Positions 52,610 through 61,531 of a stretch of DNA of 64,000 nucleotides are shown in pieces; position 1 is the stretch's first letter, and every line of letters begins with the position of its first letter. The stretch spans positions 248,001-312,000 of the forward strand of contig NZ_JABAOB010000004.1 in assembly GCF_012726295.1 (NCBI RefSeq), written 5' to 3'. The notes beneath the pieces are model-generated. The model ran no database searches, was not told where the DNA came from, and worked only from the letters and a program-made list of their open reading frames with translations. A program made the translations under genes and the position numbers. Source of the stretch: Chitinophaga sp. Ak27 (GTDB taxonomy: Bacteria; Bacteroidota; Bacteroidia; Chitinophagales; Chitinophagaceae).

Positions 52610-52631
52610 GAACGGGCGCTTGAGCCCGTTC
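52610..52631. terminator. 8-bp GC-rich hairpin between exporter and leu operons
   Basis: GAACGGGC (52610-52617) pairs perfectly with GCCCGTTC (52624-52631) with a 6-base loop. It lies about 77 bases after the last exporter gene and upstream of the leu promoter. The T run is poor on both strands, so it is a moderate terminator candidate. Confidence 0.5.
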
Positions 52632-52707
52632 TGTTCTATATTTTGTTGATAGTCAGATAATTGTAAATTCTGGAAAAAATAGTTGGAAAGAAAAAAGATG
52701 GTCCCGA

Positions 52708-53823
52708 TTAACTGGTTTTCCGGTAGTTAAGAATCGCCCAACCGTTTAAAATCAGCGCAAATACGACCAGGTACCCAAACTCCCGCTGCACATCCACAAA
52801 GCCACTGCCTTTGAGTACGATCATCCGCATTATCTTGATAAAATGGGTAATAGGGGTTAAGTTAGCAATGAGCCGGGCCCAGGGCGGCATACTATCCACC
52901 GATGTGAAGAGGCCACTCATCAGCATAAAGATCATCATAAAGAAAAATGCCACAAACATAGCCTGCAACTGGTTGCTGGTATAGGTAGATACCAGCAACC
53001 CAAATCCCAGCAAGGCAACCAGGTAAATCGCGGCAAACAGGTAAAGCAAGGCAAAACTGCCCACCGGCCAGATGCCGTAGACTCCCCAGGCAACCAGCAA
53101 CCCCAGCGTAAATACAATCAACCCCATCAGCCAAAAGGGGATTAGCTTGCCCAGGATAAATTCCCACTTTCGTATAGGCGTTACATTGATCTGCTCTATC
53201 GTACCCACTTCCTTTTCCCGTACAATATTGAGAGCCGACATAAATCCACCGATCAACGTGAGCAGCAATACCAGCACGGCCGGTACTACATAAAATTTGT
53301 AGATCGCCAGCGGGTTATACCAGTTCGACCAGGTAAGATCGATAAGTCCAGCGGCAGGCGCCACCCTGGCATTGGTATTGACCGGCAGGTCTTTATTGAA
53401 ATCACCGATGGCAGTGAGCAGGTAATTGCCGCCAATAGCAGCCTTGGTGCCATTAATGGCATCGATGGAAATTCCCACTTTCTGCTGCCCCTCCCTGACC
53501 AGGTTTCTTTCAAAGCCCGCAGGTATTTCCAGCACCAGGTCGGCCTTCTCCCGCTCTATATACTGTAATGCCGCCGGAAAGGAGGGGGCGGCAGCCACCA
53601 TCCGGAAGTAGCCAGAAGCAACGATGGTATTGACCATTTGCCTGGAGTAACTGCTATGGTCGTTGTCTACCACGGCCAGGTTTACCTGTTTCACATCAAA
53701 GTTCATGGCCAGCGGCAGGATGATCAGCTGCACTGTAGGCATGGCAAACATCATGGCCAGGATCGTTTTATCCCGGAAAATCTGGCGGAACTCCTTCTTC
53801 AGTAAATAACGCAGTACGCTCAT
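52708..53823 (-). CDS. ABC-2 type transporter permease (second)
   Basis: A 371-residue integral membrane permease of the YbhS/YbhR (ABC-2) family. There is one N-terminal helix (residues 20-40), a large extracytoplasmic domain (about 40-175) and five helices from about residue 180, with the sequence NIVREKEVGTIEQINVTPIRKWEFILGKLIPFWLMG characteristic of the family. It overlaps the preceding permease gene by four bases (ATGA), so the two permeases are made together and presumably form the heterodimeric channel of the drug exporter. Confidence 0.93.
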   Translation of the reverse strand: MSVLRYLLKKEFRQIFRDKTILAMMFAMPTVQLIILPLAMNFDVKQVNLAVVDNDHSSYSRQMVNTIVASGYFRMVAAAPSFPAALQYIEREKADLVLEIPAGFERNLVREGQQKVGISIDAINGTKAAIGGNYLLTAIGDFNKDLPVNTNARVAPAAGLIDLTWSNWYNPLAIYKFYVVPAVLVLLLTLIGGFMSALNIVREKEVGTIEQINVTPIRKWEFILGKLIPFWLMGLIVFTLGLLVAWGVYGIWPVGSFALLYLFAAIYLVALLGFGLLVSTYTSNQLQAMFVAFFFMMIFMLMSGLFTSVDSMPPWARLIANLTPITHFIKIMRMIVLKGSGFVDVQREFGYLVVFALILNGWAILNYRKTS

Positions 53824-54926
53824 GATAACCGGGTTTTAAAATTTTTGAGGGCAATGGCGAGCAGCAACAGGGTCATCCCCAGGAGCACCAGCGTTTCTTT
53901 CCAGATGTACTTAAATCCAAGCCCCTTTAACATCACCGCTTTTATAATGAGGAAGTACCAGCGGGAGGGCACCACGTTAGCAATGACCTGGAACACCCCG
54001 GGCATATTTTCCAACGGGAACATGAACCCCGTAAAGATCATCGTCGGAATCATCATCCCCATCATCGATAACAGCAACGCCGTTTGCTGGGAGTTGGTGG
54101 TATTGGAGATCATCAATCCAAACGAAAGACACGTAATAATAAACAGCATGCTTTCCAGGAACAGCAGTACGATACTGCCTTTGATTCCTACGTTCAGCAC
54201 AAACACCGCCAGCACCAGGATAAGGATAAAGTTGAGCAGCGATAAGATCAGGTAAGGAATCGCTTTGGCGATTAATACCATCAGCGGCTGGAAAGGAGAT
54301 ACCAGCAAGATTTCCATGGTGCCCAGCTCTTTTTCCCTGACAACCGAAACGGAGGTCAGCGCTGTACACACGATCATGAGCACCAGGGCCATCACACCGG
54401 GAATGAAATTCAGGGAGCCGTTTCCTTCTTCATTATACAACATCCGCGGCTCCGGTATAATCAGGTAGGGCAGCGGCTTACCGGGATTAATTTCCTGTTG
54501 GTACGCAGTAGTAATGGCTGTAAGATAATTGACCACCGTTTTGGCAGTATTGGGATCGGAGCCGTCGGTGATAATCTGCAAAGGTGCACGGCCATGGTGT
54601 TGCAGGTCGCTGCCGAAATTAGCCGGGAAAATGAGCGCACATTTGGCGGTACCATTTTTAAATGCGCCGGCAATATCGTTGAAGCCGGGAGCAGCCTCCG
54701 TTACTACAAAATAGGAGGAGGATTTTATTTTGCTGACCAGCTGTTGTGAATTCACATCATGCGATTGATCAATCACGGTGAGCGTTATATCTTTTACCTC
54801 GCTGGTGAGGGCAAAACCAAACAGCACAATCTGAGCCACCGGCAAGCCAAACATAATCAGCAAGGTGCGCTTGTCGCGAAATACATGGAAAAATTCTTTC
54901 CGGATGAATGCAAAAAACTGTTTCAT
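53820..54926 (-). CDS. ABC-2 type transporter permease (first)
   Basis: A 368-residue ABC-2 permease with the same plan as its neighbour: RKEFFHVFRDKRTLLIMFGLPVAQIVLFGFAL at the first helix, a periplasmic domain, then VVREKELGTMEILLVSPFQPLMVLIAKAIPYLIL. It starts 10 bases after the ATPase gene. In E. coli-type YbhFSR exporters such permeases pump cephalosporins, chloramphenicol and other hydrophobic compounds with a HlyD partner. Confidence 0.93.
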   Translation of the reverse strand: MKQFFAFIRKEFFHVFRDKRTLLIMFGLPVAQIVLFGFALTSEVKDITLTVIDQSHDVNSQQLVSKIKSSSYFVVTEAAPGFNDIAGAFKNGTAKCALIFPANFGSDLQHHGRAPLQIITDGSDPNTAKTVVNYLTAITTAYQQEINPGKPLPYLIIPEPRMLYNEEGNGSLNFIPGVMALVLMIVCTALTSVSVVREKELGTMEILLVSPFQPLMVLIAKAIPYLILSLLNFILILVLAVFVLNVGIKGSIVLLFLESMLFIITCLSFGLMISNTTNSQQTALLLSMMGMMIPTMIFTGFMFPLENMPGVFQVIANVVPSRWYFLIIKAVMLKGLGFKYIWKETLVLLGMTLLLLAIALKNFKTRLS

Positions 54927-54936
54927 ACCTGGTTGT

Positions 54937-55680
54937 TTAATCGCCGGATCTTTTGGCGCCGCGGGCCAGCTGGTAAAATACTTCGTCCATATTGTTGGCG
55001 TTGAATTGCGCTTTCAGTCTTGATGGAGCATCCAGCGCTTCCACTTTGCCATCCACCATAATGGTTACCCGGTCGCAATACTCTGCTTCGTCCATATAGT
55101 GTGTGGTAACGAATACCGTAATGCCAGATGCAGCAGCTTCGTAGATCATATCCCAAAACTGCCGCCGGGTTACTGGATCCACGCCACCGGTGGGCTCATC
55201 CAGAAAAACAATCCGCGGCCGGTGGAAGATGGCTACGGAAAAAGCCAGCTTCTGTTTCCAGCCTAACGGCAAAGCACCTACGAGCTTTTTAGCTTCGCCG
55301 GTGAGTCCCAGCTTCTGCAGCAAAGCATCACTGCGCTCCTCTATCTCTGCGGCAGGCACCCGGTACACGCCTCCGAAGAATTCAATGTTTTCGGCCACGG
55401 TCAGGTTTTCATAGAGCGAAAATTTCTGGCTCATGTAACCGATATTTTTTTTGATGGACTCGGCTTGTTGGTATACATCATACCCGGCCACCTGCGCCTC
55501 CCCGGAACTGGGATGCGACAGCCCGCACAAAATTCGCATCGCCGTGGTTTTGCCTGCACCGTTGGCGCCCAGGAAGCCGAATATTTCGCCCTTATTTACC
55601 TCGAAGGAAATTTTGTTAACGGCATAAAAATCGCCGAAACGCTTGGTCAGCTCCTTACATACAATTACTTTCTCTGCCAT
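54937..55680 (-). CDS. ABC transporter ATP-binding protein (second)
   Basis: A 247-residue nucleotide-binding protein with Walker A GANGAGKTT, a degenerate signature (LPLGWKQKL in place of LSGGQ), Walker B RIVFLDEPTGGVD and a switch histidine (TTHYMDEAEYCD). It is like the second half of the E. coli YbhF fused ATPase. It sits 11 bases after the first ATPase gene, with which it likely forms a heterodimer. Confidence 0.94.
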   Translation of the reverse strand: MAEKVIVCKELTKRFGDFYAVNKISFEVNKGEIFGFLGANGAGKTTAMRILCGLSHPSSGEAQVAGYDVYQQAESIKKNIGYMSQKFSLYENLTVAENIEFFGGVYRVPAAEIEERSDALLQKLGLTGEAKKLVGALPLGWKQKLAFSVAIFHRPRIVFLDEPTGGVDPVTRRQFWDMIYEAAASGITVFVTTHYMDEAEYCDRVTIMVDGKVEALDAPSRLKAQFNANNMDEVFYQLARGAKRSGD

Positions 55681-55691
55681 GCTATCGCTGG

Positions 55692-56609
55692 TTATGCCTG
55701 GTTCATCAGGCGGATAAAACTGTCTTCTATACCCGGTTGAATTTGTTCCATGCTAAGTTGTGTATGTCCTTTGGCCACCATGCTTTGCTGAATGGCCGCC
55801 ATATTGGTTTGTTGTTCGTTCAGCGTAATATGAATGCTTTCGCCAAAGGCATAACTGCTGTCTACGCCCGGTTCTTTCCTCAGCGCGGTCAGCAGCTGGT
55901 ACGTGTTGTCCGACCGGATGGCATACAAGGGTACCGGGAATTTTGACCGGATGCCATCAGGTGTATCGACCGATAGAATATTGCCCCCCTGTATCAGCGC
56001 TATTTTTTCGCAAAGCACCGCTTCATCCATGTAAGGTGTTGATACCAGGATGGTAATGCCTTGCTGTTTCAGGTTTTTCAGCATCTGCCAGAACTCTTTC
56101 CGCGACACTACATCTACACCGGTAGTCGGTTCGTCGAGAAATAGTACTTCGGGCTTATGAATGAGCGCGCAGCAAAGCGCCAGCTTCTGTTTCATACCTC
56201 CTGATAACTTCCCGGCGCGCCGGTTGTTAAAAGGCTTGATCTGTTCGTAGATATCTTTAATAAGGGTATAGTTTTCACCGATGCTGCTGCCAAACAGGGT
56301 GGCAAAGAAATCCAGGTTTTCTTTTACCGTAAGATCCTGGTACAGGGAGAATTTTCCCGGCATATACCCGATTTTGTTACGTATTTGCCGATAGTCTCTC
56401 ACACAGTCATAACCCAGTACGCTGGCCTGGCCTTTGTCGGGCAATAGCAGGGTGGTGAGGATGCGGAACAGGGATGTTTTCCCGGCGCCATCGGGGCCAA
56501 TCAGCCCAAATAGTTCACCGGCCCTCACCTGCAGCGATACATCGTTAACAGCCAGTACTCTTTCCTGGTCGTAATGTTTGGTGATATGATCCAATACAAC
56601 GGTATTCAT
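55692..56609 (-). CDS. ABC transporter ATP-binding protein (first)
   Basis: A 305-residue ATPase: Walker A GPDGAGKTS, canonical signature LSGGMKQKLALC, Walker B VLFLDEPTTGVD, and D-loop/switch STPYMDEAVLCE. The C-terminal 70 residues form the accessory domain of YbhF-type exporters. Its ATG overlaps the HlyD stop by four bases (ATGA). Its signature is canonical while that of the partner is not, so ATP hydrolysis is probably asymmetric. Confidence 0.94.
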   Translation of the reverse strand: MNTVVLDHITKHYDQERVLAVNDVSLQVRAGELFGLIGPDGAGKTSLFRILTTLLLPDKGQASVLGYDCVRDYRQIRNKIGYMPGKFSLYQDLTVKENLDFFATLFGSSIGENYTLIKDIYEQIKPFNNRRAGKLSGGMKQKLALCCALIHKPEVLFLDEPTTGVDVVSRKEFWQMLKNLKQQGITILVSTPYMDEAVLCEKIALIQGGNILSVDTPDGIRSKFPVPLYAIRSDNTYQLLTALRKEPGVDSSYAFGESIHITLNEQQTNMAAIQQSMVAKGHTQLSMEQIQPGIEDSFIRLMNQA

Positions 56610-57556
56610 GACTTCGGCTTGTTGATCAACATTTCTCCATACATACCTATTTTCAGGTAGCCATCATTCTTTACACTGATCTTAATGGCATATACCAGGT
56701 TGGCCCGTTCATTTTTTGTTTGGATAGTTTTAGGCGTAAACTCTGATTTATCCGATATCCAGGTGATTTGCCCAGGGTAATATTTATAATCATTTTTTCC
56801 TTGATCAATACGTGTTTGCACGGTTTGCCCGAGTTTGATATCGGAAAGCAGGGTGCCGGTAACATAGGCCTTCAGGTAAAGTGTGTCTGTATTGGCGATT
56901 TTAAACAGGGGTTTACCTATGGTCGCCATTTCTCCTTTCAGCGCATAGTTGGATAGCACCACGCCGGTAATGGGACTGATAATTAGTCCCCGGTGTATTT
57001 GTTCGGCATACTGTGCGAGCGACTTTTCCAAAGGAGCTTGCTCGCTGAGGATGCTGCGGTTTTGTGTGGAGGTGTTGGCATTATTCAATGCTAATTGCTG
57101 TTTGGTGACGTTAATTTGTCGTTCCAGCTGTTCAATTCCGGCGTTAATATCATCCAGTTGTTTACGGGTAGCAGCGTCGCTTTTCACCAGGTTCTCCGTG
57201 CGGGTTCTTTCGCGGTATTGTTGTTGCAACTGGGCTTCCTGTACCAGCAGCTGGCGTTTTACCAGCTCTGTTTGTGGTTGGGGGTTGTATGTTTTGTCAT
57301 GCAGTGCAGCTATCGACGCCTGCACCTGTTCTTTCTGCAGGGTAGGGATAGCAACGTCAATTTGTCCCACAGTTTGCCCGGTACTGAGGTGGTCGCCTTC
57401 ACGCAGGGAGTATTGTTGGATAACGCCGTTTTGCTGGGCCGACACCATCACTTCATCTGCTTCAAAGTTACCCGCTGCATCAAAATTATTTTTGCTGCTG
57501 TTGCAGGCGTTCAGAAGAAGTAGCAGCGTCAGTCCTGGTAGGATGTGAAGTTTCAT
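56606..57556 (-). CDS. HlyD/YbhG-type membrane fusion lipoprotein
   Basis: A 316-residue periplasmic adaptor with a lipobox (LTLLLLLNACNSS), a biotinyl-lipoyl-like barrel-sandwich half (EADEVMVSAQQNGVIQQYSLREGDHLSTGQTVGQID), a long coiled-coil hairpin (about 75-175) and the second half with ISPITGVVLSNYALKGEMATIGKPLFKIANTDTLYLKAYV. It connects the inner-membrane ABC permeases with the outer-membrane TolC protein encoded 15 bases upstream. Confidence 0.93.
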   Translation of the reverse strand: MKLHILPGLTLLLLLNACNSSKNNFDAAGNFEADEVMVSAQQNGVIQQYSLREGDHLSTGQTVGQIDVAIPTLQKEQVQASIAALHDKTYNPQPQTELVKRQLLVQEAQLQQQYRERTRTENLVKSDAATRKQLDDINAGIEQLERQINVTKQQLALNNANTSTQNRSILSEQAPLEKSLAQYAEQIHRGLIISPITGVVLSNYALKGEMATIGKPLFKIANTDTLYLKAYVTGTLLSDIKLGQTVQTRIDQGKNDYKYYPGQITWISDKSEFTPKTIQTKNERANLVYAIKISVKNDGYLKIGMYGEMLINKPKS

Positions 57557-57570
57557 AATGTAATAGTTGA

Positions 57571-58848
57571 TCAGTTTCCCGAAGTGTTTTTATAATTGTA
57601 TTGAGCCTGTAGTAATTGGATGTTATGGAGAATGCGCGCTTGTTTGGCGAGATGCTCCGCATTAAGCTGGGTGATATACTCGTGTACCGTGATCACGCCG
57701 TTATCGAGCTGCGCTTGTGCCGATTGCAGTACGGATGTTCGCAGGGCTATGGCTTTATCGTCTTGCAGGAGGAGATCCGCATATTTGCTGATGTCCTGGT
57801 TTTGTTGTTGTAGCGTAAGCTGTGTATTGAATAAAAACGTGGCTTTGCTGACGTCGAGGTTTTGGCGGTTGATGTCCAGCAACTGCCGGTTATTTTTCAG
57901 GGAGTACAGGCTGCCGAGCGACCAGCTGAGGCGTACGCCGCCTATCCACCACGGACCAAATTTATTGTCTACGATGTTGAGGGTAGGGCGGCCGTAGGCG
58001 CCTTGCAGGAAGGCGTTGAGCCTGGGCAGGTAGGTGGTGGACAATTGTTTTTCCTGTATGTCGTATGCTTTTTTCTGCAGGTCGTAGTAAGCGAGTTCCG
58101 GGCGGTTAATATTTTCGGGAGAAGTCATGGGCGCAGGCCAGCTAAGCGTTGTGCTATCGCCCAGGGGCTGCTGGATAAACACGCCCAGCATATTCATATA
58201 GGCTTTCCGGTTAGCCCTGAATTCGGTGTCGGTCATATCGGCATTCACGATTTCGGCTTTCAATTCATCTACGTTGCTCCGGTAGGCAGTGCCGTTGGCC
58301 AACGCGGCACTGGCTTTGTCTGCCGCCGTTTGAAGGTTGGCTTTCTTCAGCCGGTTTTGTTGCAGCTGGGCATCCATAAGCAGGATACCAAAATAGAGTT
58401 GGGTTACTCTTTCCCGGACCGCATACAAATTTACCTCCAGCTGTTGTTGCTGAATAGCTTCATTGGCTTTGCTGCTTTCCTTTTGCCATTTGCTGACGCC
58501 GCCATCATAGATTTGCTGGCTGATTTCTGCCTGTATTTTGTATTGGTCTTTACTGAGTTCGGGTGGATGTACGCCGGGAATGGCGGGAAGCACCTCCGAA
58601 AAATCGATGGTTTGCGATTGATAGCTGGCCTGCCCGCTTACAGTGAGCTGCGGCAGGTATAGCTTTCCGGCGTTTTCTATAGAGTATCGGCTGCTTCGCC
58701 GGATCAGGTCATATTGCCGGATCTGCGGGTAGTTTTGGCGGGCCTTTATAAAACATTCTTCCAGGGTAAGGGTATTGCTTTGGGCTTTCCCATTCACCGA
58801 AGCGATACCGAATACCAGGCAGCAGCAGAGAGTTTTAAAGACGTTCAT
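57571..58848 (-). CDS. TolC family outer-membrane efflux protein
   Basis: A 425-residue outer-membrane factor: a signal peptide (LCCCLVFGIASVNGKAQS) and two OEP-type helical repeats with ARQNYPQIRQYDLIRRSSRYSIENAGKLYLPQLTVSG at the start and DLQKKAYDIQEKQLSTTYLPRLNAFLQGAYG in the second repeat. It forms the outer channel of the exporter. It is the first gene after the TetR gene, with an operator-like sequence (58860-58896) in the 61-base gap. Confidence 0.93.
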   Translation of the reverse strand: MNVFKTLCCCLVFGIASVNGKAQSNTLTLEECFIKARQNYPQIRQYDLIRRSSRYSIENAGKLYLPQLTVSGQASYQSQTIDFSEVLPAIPGVHPPELSKDQYKIQAEISQQIYDGGVSKWQKESSKANEAIQQQQLEVNLYAVRERVTQLYFGILLMDAQLQQNRLKKANLQTAADKASAALANGTAYRSNVDELKAEIVNADMTDTEFRANRKAYMNMLGVFIQQPLGDSTTLSWPAPMTSPENINRPELAYYDLQKKAYDIQEKQLSTTYLPRLNAFLQGAYGRPTLNIVDNKFGPWWIGGVRLSWSLGSLYSLKNNRQLLDINRQNLDVSKATFLFNTQLTLQQQNQDISKYADLLLQDDKAIALRTSVLQSAQAQLDNGVITVHEYITQLNAEHLAKQARILHNIQLLQAQYNYKNTSGN

Positions 58849-58859
58849 GATGCTAAATC

Positions 58860-58896
58860 CAGTTTGAATAATTGTTTTGAAAAGTTGTTCAATTTT
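58860..58896. promoter_or_regulatory. Second TetR operator, upstream of the exporter genes
   Basis: The right arm AAAAGTTGTTCAATTTT at 58880-58896 is identical to the arm of the operator at 59578-59594. The left arm at 58860-58876 matches the other arm at 11 of 17 positions with the same 3-base spacing. It lies just upstream of the TolC start, so it should make the exporter genes repressible by the TetR protein. Confidence 0.8.
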
Positions 58897-58909
58897 AAGG
58901 CAAAAAAAT

Positions 58910-59530
58910 TTATTTAATCATGCCTTTTATCCAGATGGGAATCAGTTGCTTCCTTTCTTCCATCAGCGTTTTAAACTCGCCAGCTTTCACGATCTTCTGC
59001 CTTTCCAGCAGCGGCCTGGCCAGAAAAGGCATTACCACAAACCCGATGATATTCATGAGCAGGTGCAGCGGTTGTATAGATAACTTACCCTGCTTTTGCA
59101 ACGCCCCCAGCTGCTTAAAAAAGTGGGAGTGGAAGATGGCGTTTTTCCGCTCGCCTTTTAACAGCTCATCACTGCCGGAAAAAATTTCGTTGACCATAAA
59201 CAACGGGAAATCGGGATTTGCTAGCAGCATCGTAATATATTGATCCGCCACCTGTTCTACCTGTTGCTGCAGCGATAGCTGCTCATTGTTTAATACGCCG
59301 GCCACAGTGTTGAGGAGCTTGTCTATCACCTCCGCCATGACAAACTGGAACAGCTTTTCCTTGCTCCGGAAGTAATAATTGATGAGCGACAAATTGATAT
59401 CGGCTTCTGCGGCGATGTCCCTTATTTTGGTAGCATGATACCCCCTGCGGGTAAACACGGTCCTGGCAGCGGCCTTGATCCGGTCTTCCGTGGAAGCATC
59501 CATTTTTTCCTTCTTGTCTTTTACAGGCAT
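58910..59530 (-). CDS. TetR family repressor of the exporter operon
   Basis: A 206-residue regulator. ATG at 59530 is chosen; a longer in-frame extension runs through the operator. The N-terminal HTH is RIKAAARTVFTRRGYHATKIRDIAAEADINLSLINYYFRSKEKLFQFV. The C-terminal ligand domain is helical (CecR-like size). It probably represses itself and the tolC-hlyD-ABC genes, which follow in the same direction, through the matching palindromes at 59558-59594 and 58860-58896. Induction by a toxic compound is likely, as with CecR and YbhGFSR in enterics. Confidence 0.93.
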   Translation of the reverse strand: MPVKDKKEKMDASTEDRIKAAARTVFTRRGYHATKIRDIAAEADINLSLINYYFRSKEKLFQFVMAEVIDKLLNTVAGVLNNEQLSLQQQVEQVADQYITMLLANPDFPLFMVNEIFSGSDELLKGERKNAIFHSHFFKQLGALQKQGKLSIQPLHLLMNIIGFVVMPFLARPLLERQKIVKAGEFKTLMEERKQLIPIWIKGMIK

Positions 59531-59548
59531 AATCCGGTATTTATTTAC

Positions 59549-59556
59549 CAAAGATA
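59549..59556 (-). promoter_or_regulatory. Promoter -7 box of the tetR gene (TATCTTTG)
   Basis: Read leftwards, TATCTTTG is an exact match to the -7 consensus. A TTTG lies 18 bases upstream inside the operator palindrome, so repressor binding would cover the -33 element. Transcription would start just before the ATG at 59530. Confidence 0.65.
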
Positions 59557-59557
59557 C

Positions 59558-59594
59558 AAAATTGAACAACTTTTCAAAAAAGTTGTTCAATTTT
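59558..59594. promoter_or_regulatory. Perfect 17-bp inverted repeat, TetR operator
   Basis: AAAATTGAACAACTTTT (59558-59574) and AAAAGTTGTTCAATTTT (59578-59594) are perfect mirror arms with the 3-base spacer CAA. It overlaps the -33 region of the tetR promoter. A second site with one identical arm lies before the TolC gene. Confidence 0.85.
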
Positions 59595-59691
59595 AAAAGG
59601 TGAGCCATACAGACAAGTAAATTGAGCCGTCGAAGAAAGCGGCTATCCGTTACAAAAACAGACCTTTACATCATTAATCAATAAAATAATA

Positions 59692-60657
59692 ATGATGACA
59701 ACCATAGCTTTAGGTAACAATGGACCATTAGTATCCAAACTCGGATTAGGCTGTATGCGCATGTCCTCCATTTGGGGCGGGGCAACAAACGATGAAAATG
59801 AAAGTATCGCCACTATTCAAATGGCCTTAGATAGCGGTATTAATTTTTTAAATACGGGCGACTTTTATGGCGCTGGTCACAATGAACTGTTGGTGGGTAA
59901 AGCCATCAAAGGTAGAAGGGATGATGCTTTTATAAGTGTTAAGTTTGGCGCCATCTTTTACGGGGGCAAAATGCTGGGCCTGGACCTGCGCCCGGTAGCC
60001 ATTAGGAACTTTATTAATTATTCCCTGGTACGCTTGGGAGTAGACACCATTGACCTTTATCAGCCCTGCCGGCTCGATGGCAGCGTTCCCATAGAAGACG
60101 TCATCGGAACGGTTGCCGACCTCATTAAAGAAGGGAAGGTGCGCTATCTCGGCGTTTCAGAAATAACATCGGAGCAACTGCGCCAGGCAAACAGTATTTA
60201 CCCGGTATCGGCATTGGAAATAGGCTACTCATTGGCAGACCGGCAGATTGAAAACGACCTGCTCCCAACGGCCAAAGAACTGGGCATAGGCGTGGTAGCA
60301 TTTGCTAATACAGCCGAAGGGCTATTGACAGGAGAAATGAATGCACCGCTTCCGGCAAATGATTACCACCTTCATTTCTCCCGTTTTCAGGGAGAGAACC
60401 TGGTAAGTAACCTGGAAAAGGTAGATATGTTAAAGCAAATGGCCAGCGAGAAAGGATATACGCCTACACAACTGGCCATTGCCTGGGTAAATGCTCAAGG
60501 TGGTCATATTATGCCGCTGGTAAGCATGAGCAGGAGATCGAGGTTGCCGGAAAACATACAGGCGATGGAGATTACATTTACCCCAGAGGAAATGAACCGG
60601 CTCAATACCCACTTTTCACAGGGAGCCATACTGGGCGGTACCTACCTGCAGCGGTAA
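59692..60657 (+). CDS. Aldo/keto reductase
   Basis: A 321-residue NADP-dependent reductase of the AKR superfamily. Visible are KLGLGCMRMSSIWGG, the catalytic Asp/Tyr region NTGDFYGAGHNELLVGKA, the lysine in FISVKFG, the core DLYQPCRLD and the C-terminal MPLVSMSRRSRLPENIQAMEI cofactor loop. In the usual DLYxxHxxD motif the catalytic histidine is here a cysteine, as other AKRs of the YQPAR type also lack it. It starts with ATGATG, and the AraC gene follows after 42 bases, so it is probably regulated by it. Confidence 0.93.
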   Translation: MMTTIALGNNGPLVSKLGLGCMRMSSIWGGATNDENESIATIQMALDSGINFLNTGDFYGAGHNELLVGKAIKGRRDDAFISVKFGAIFYGGKMLGLDLRPVAIRNFINYSLVRLGVDTIDLYQPCRLDGSVPIEDVIGTVADLIKEGKVRYLGVSEITSEQLRQANSIYPVSALEIGYSLADRQIENDLLPTAKELGIGVVAFANTAEGLLTGEMNAPLPANDYHLHFSRFQGENLVSNLEKVDMLKQMASEKGYTPTQLAIAWVNAQGGHIMPLVSMSRRSRLPENIQAMEITFTPEEMNRLNTHFSQGAILGGTYLQR

Positions 60658-60699
60658 TAACACTGCTCTTAAATCTCCGCTGTTTTATATCTTTATGTA

Positions 60700-61506
60700 A
60701 TGATAAATCCAGTTGATATCGTTCCGGGAGTCATCTTTTTCTCTTACCTCTCTGCCGAGAGAAAGGAAAAGGTGGCCTTCCTGGAGCATAAGACCCTGGT
60801 GATGCAGGTGTCAGGGCGGTTTACATTGGAAACCGCCAACCAGAGCATTTCCATGGAAGGTGGCGGCATGTTGTTGATTCAAAAAAATCAATTGGGAGAA
60901 ATTATCAAGACGCCGCTCGAAGGGAAGCCATATCAAACCATTGTGATTCGCCTGCAGGAAGACCTACTCAGGAAAATCGCCCTGGAAGAGCAAATAGAAA
61001 TAGGGGAGAAATACACCGGCGCTCCCAATATTCATATTCCCGGAAACGTGTTTTTAGAAGCTTTTTTTCAATCGCTGCTGCCCTATGTACAACATCCGGG
61101 AGAAAAGATAACGCATACCGTAGGCATGTTAAAAGTGAAAGAGGCAGTATATCTCCTGCTAAACGCCATGCCAGCACTCAAAGCGTTCTTATTCGATTTT
61201 TCGGAGCCTTATAAGATAGACCTGGAGAAATTCATGGTGAGCAATTTCCACTACAACATTCCCGTGGAAAAGTTCGCCCACCTTACCGGGAGGAGCCTTG
61301 CAGGCTTTAAGCGCGACTTTCAGAAAATATTTGAAATGCCACCCCGGCAGTGGTTATTGGAAAAAAGACTGGCAGAAGCCCGGCATCTTATTGAGAAAAA
61401 GAAAAAAAAGCCATCGGCTATTTATCTCGACTTGGGCTTTGAAAGCCTCTCTCATTTCTCACATTCTTTTAAGAAAAAATTCGGGAAAGCACCAACGGCA
61501 GGTTAA
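60700..61506 (+). CDS. AraC family transcriptional regulator
   Basis: A 268-residue regulator with an N-terminal ExsA-like cupin sensor (about 10-110) and C-terminal AraC HTH pair (about 175-265: VEKFAHLTGRSLAGFKRDFQKIFEMPPRQWLLEKRLAEA and PSAIYLDLGFESLSHFSHSFKKKFG). It lies after the aldo/keto reductase in the same direction and likely controls that gene. The effector is unknown. Confidence 0.92.
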   Translation: MINPVDIVPGVIFFSYLSAERKEKVAFLEHKTLVMQVSGRFTLETANQSISMEGGGMLLIQKNQLGEIIKTPLEGKPYQTIVIRLQEDLLRKIALEEQIEIGEKYTGAPNIHIPGNVFLEAFFQSLLPYVQHPGEKITHTVGMLKVKEAVYLLLNAMPALKAFLFDFSEPYKIDLEKFMVSNFHYNIPVEKFAHLTGRSLAGFKRDFQKIFEMPPRQWLLEKRLAEARHLIEKKKKKPSAIYLDLGFESLSHFSHSFKKKFGKAPTAG

Positions 61507-61531
61507 GTCCATTATCGGCTGGTAAGTAGGA

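Noticed and set aside
57862..58662. A long rightward frame (266 codons) opposite the TolC gene
   Set aside because: It is antisense to a clear TolC protein, has no start context and no family resemblance. Long antisense frames are common over such genes.
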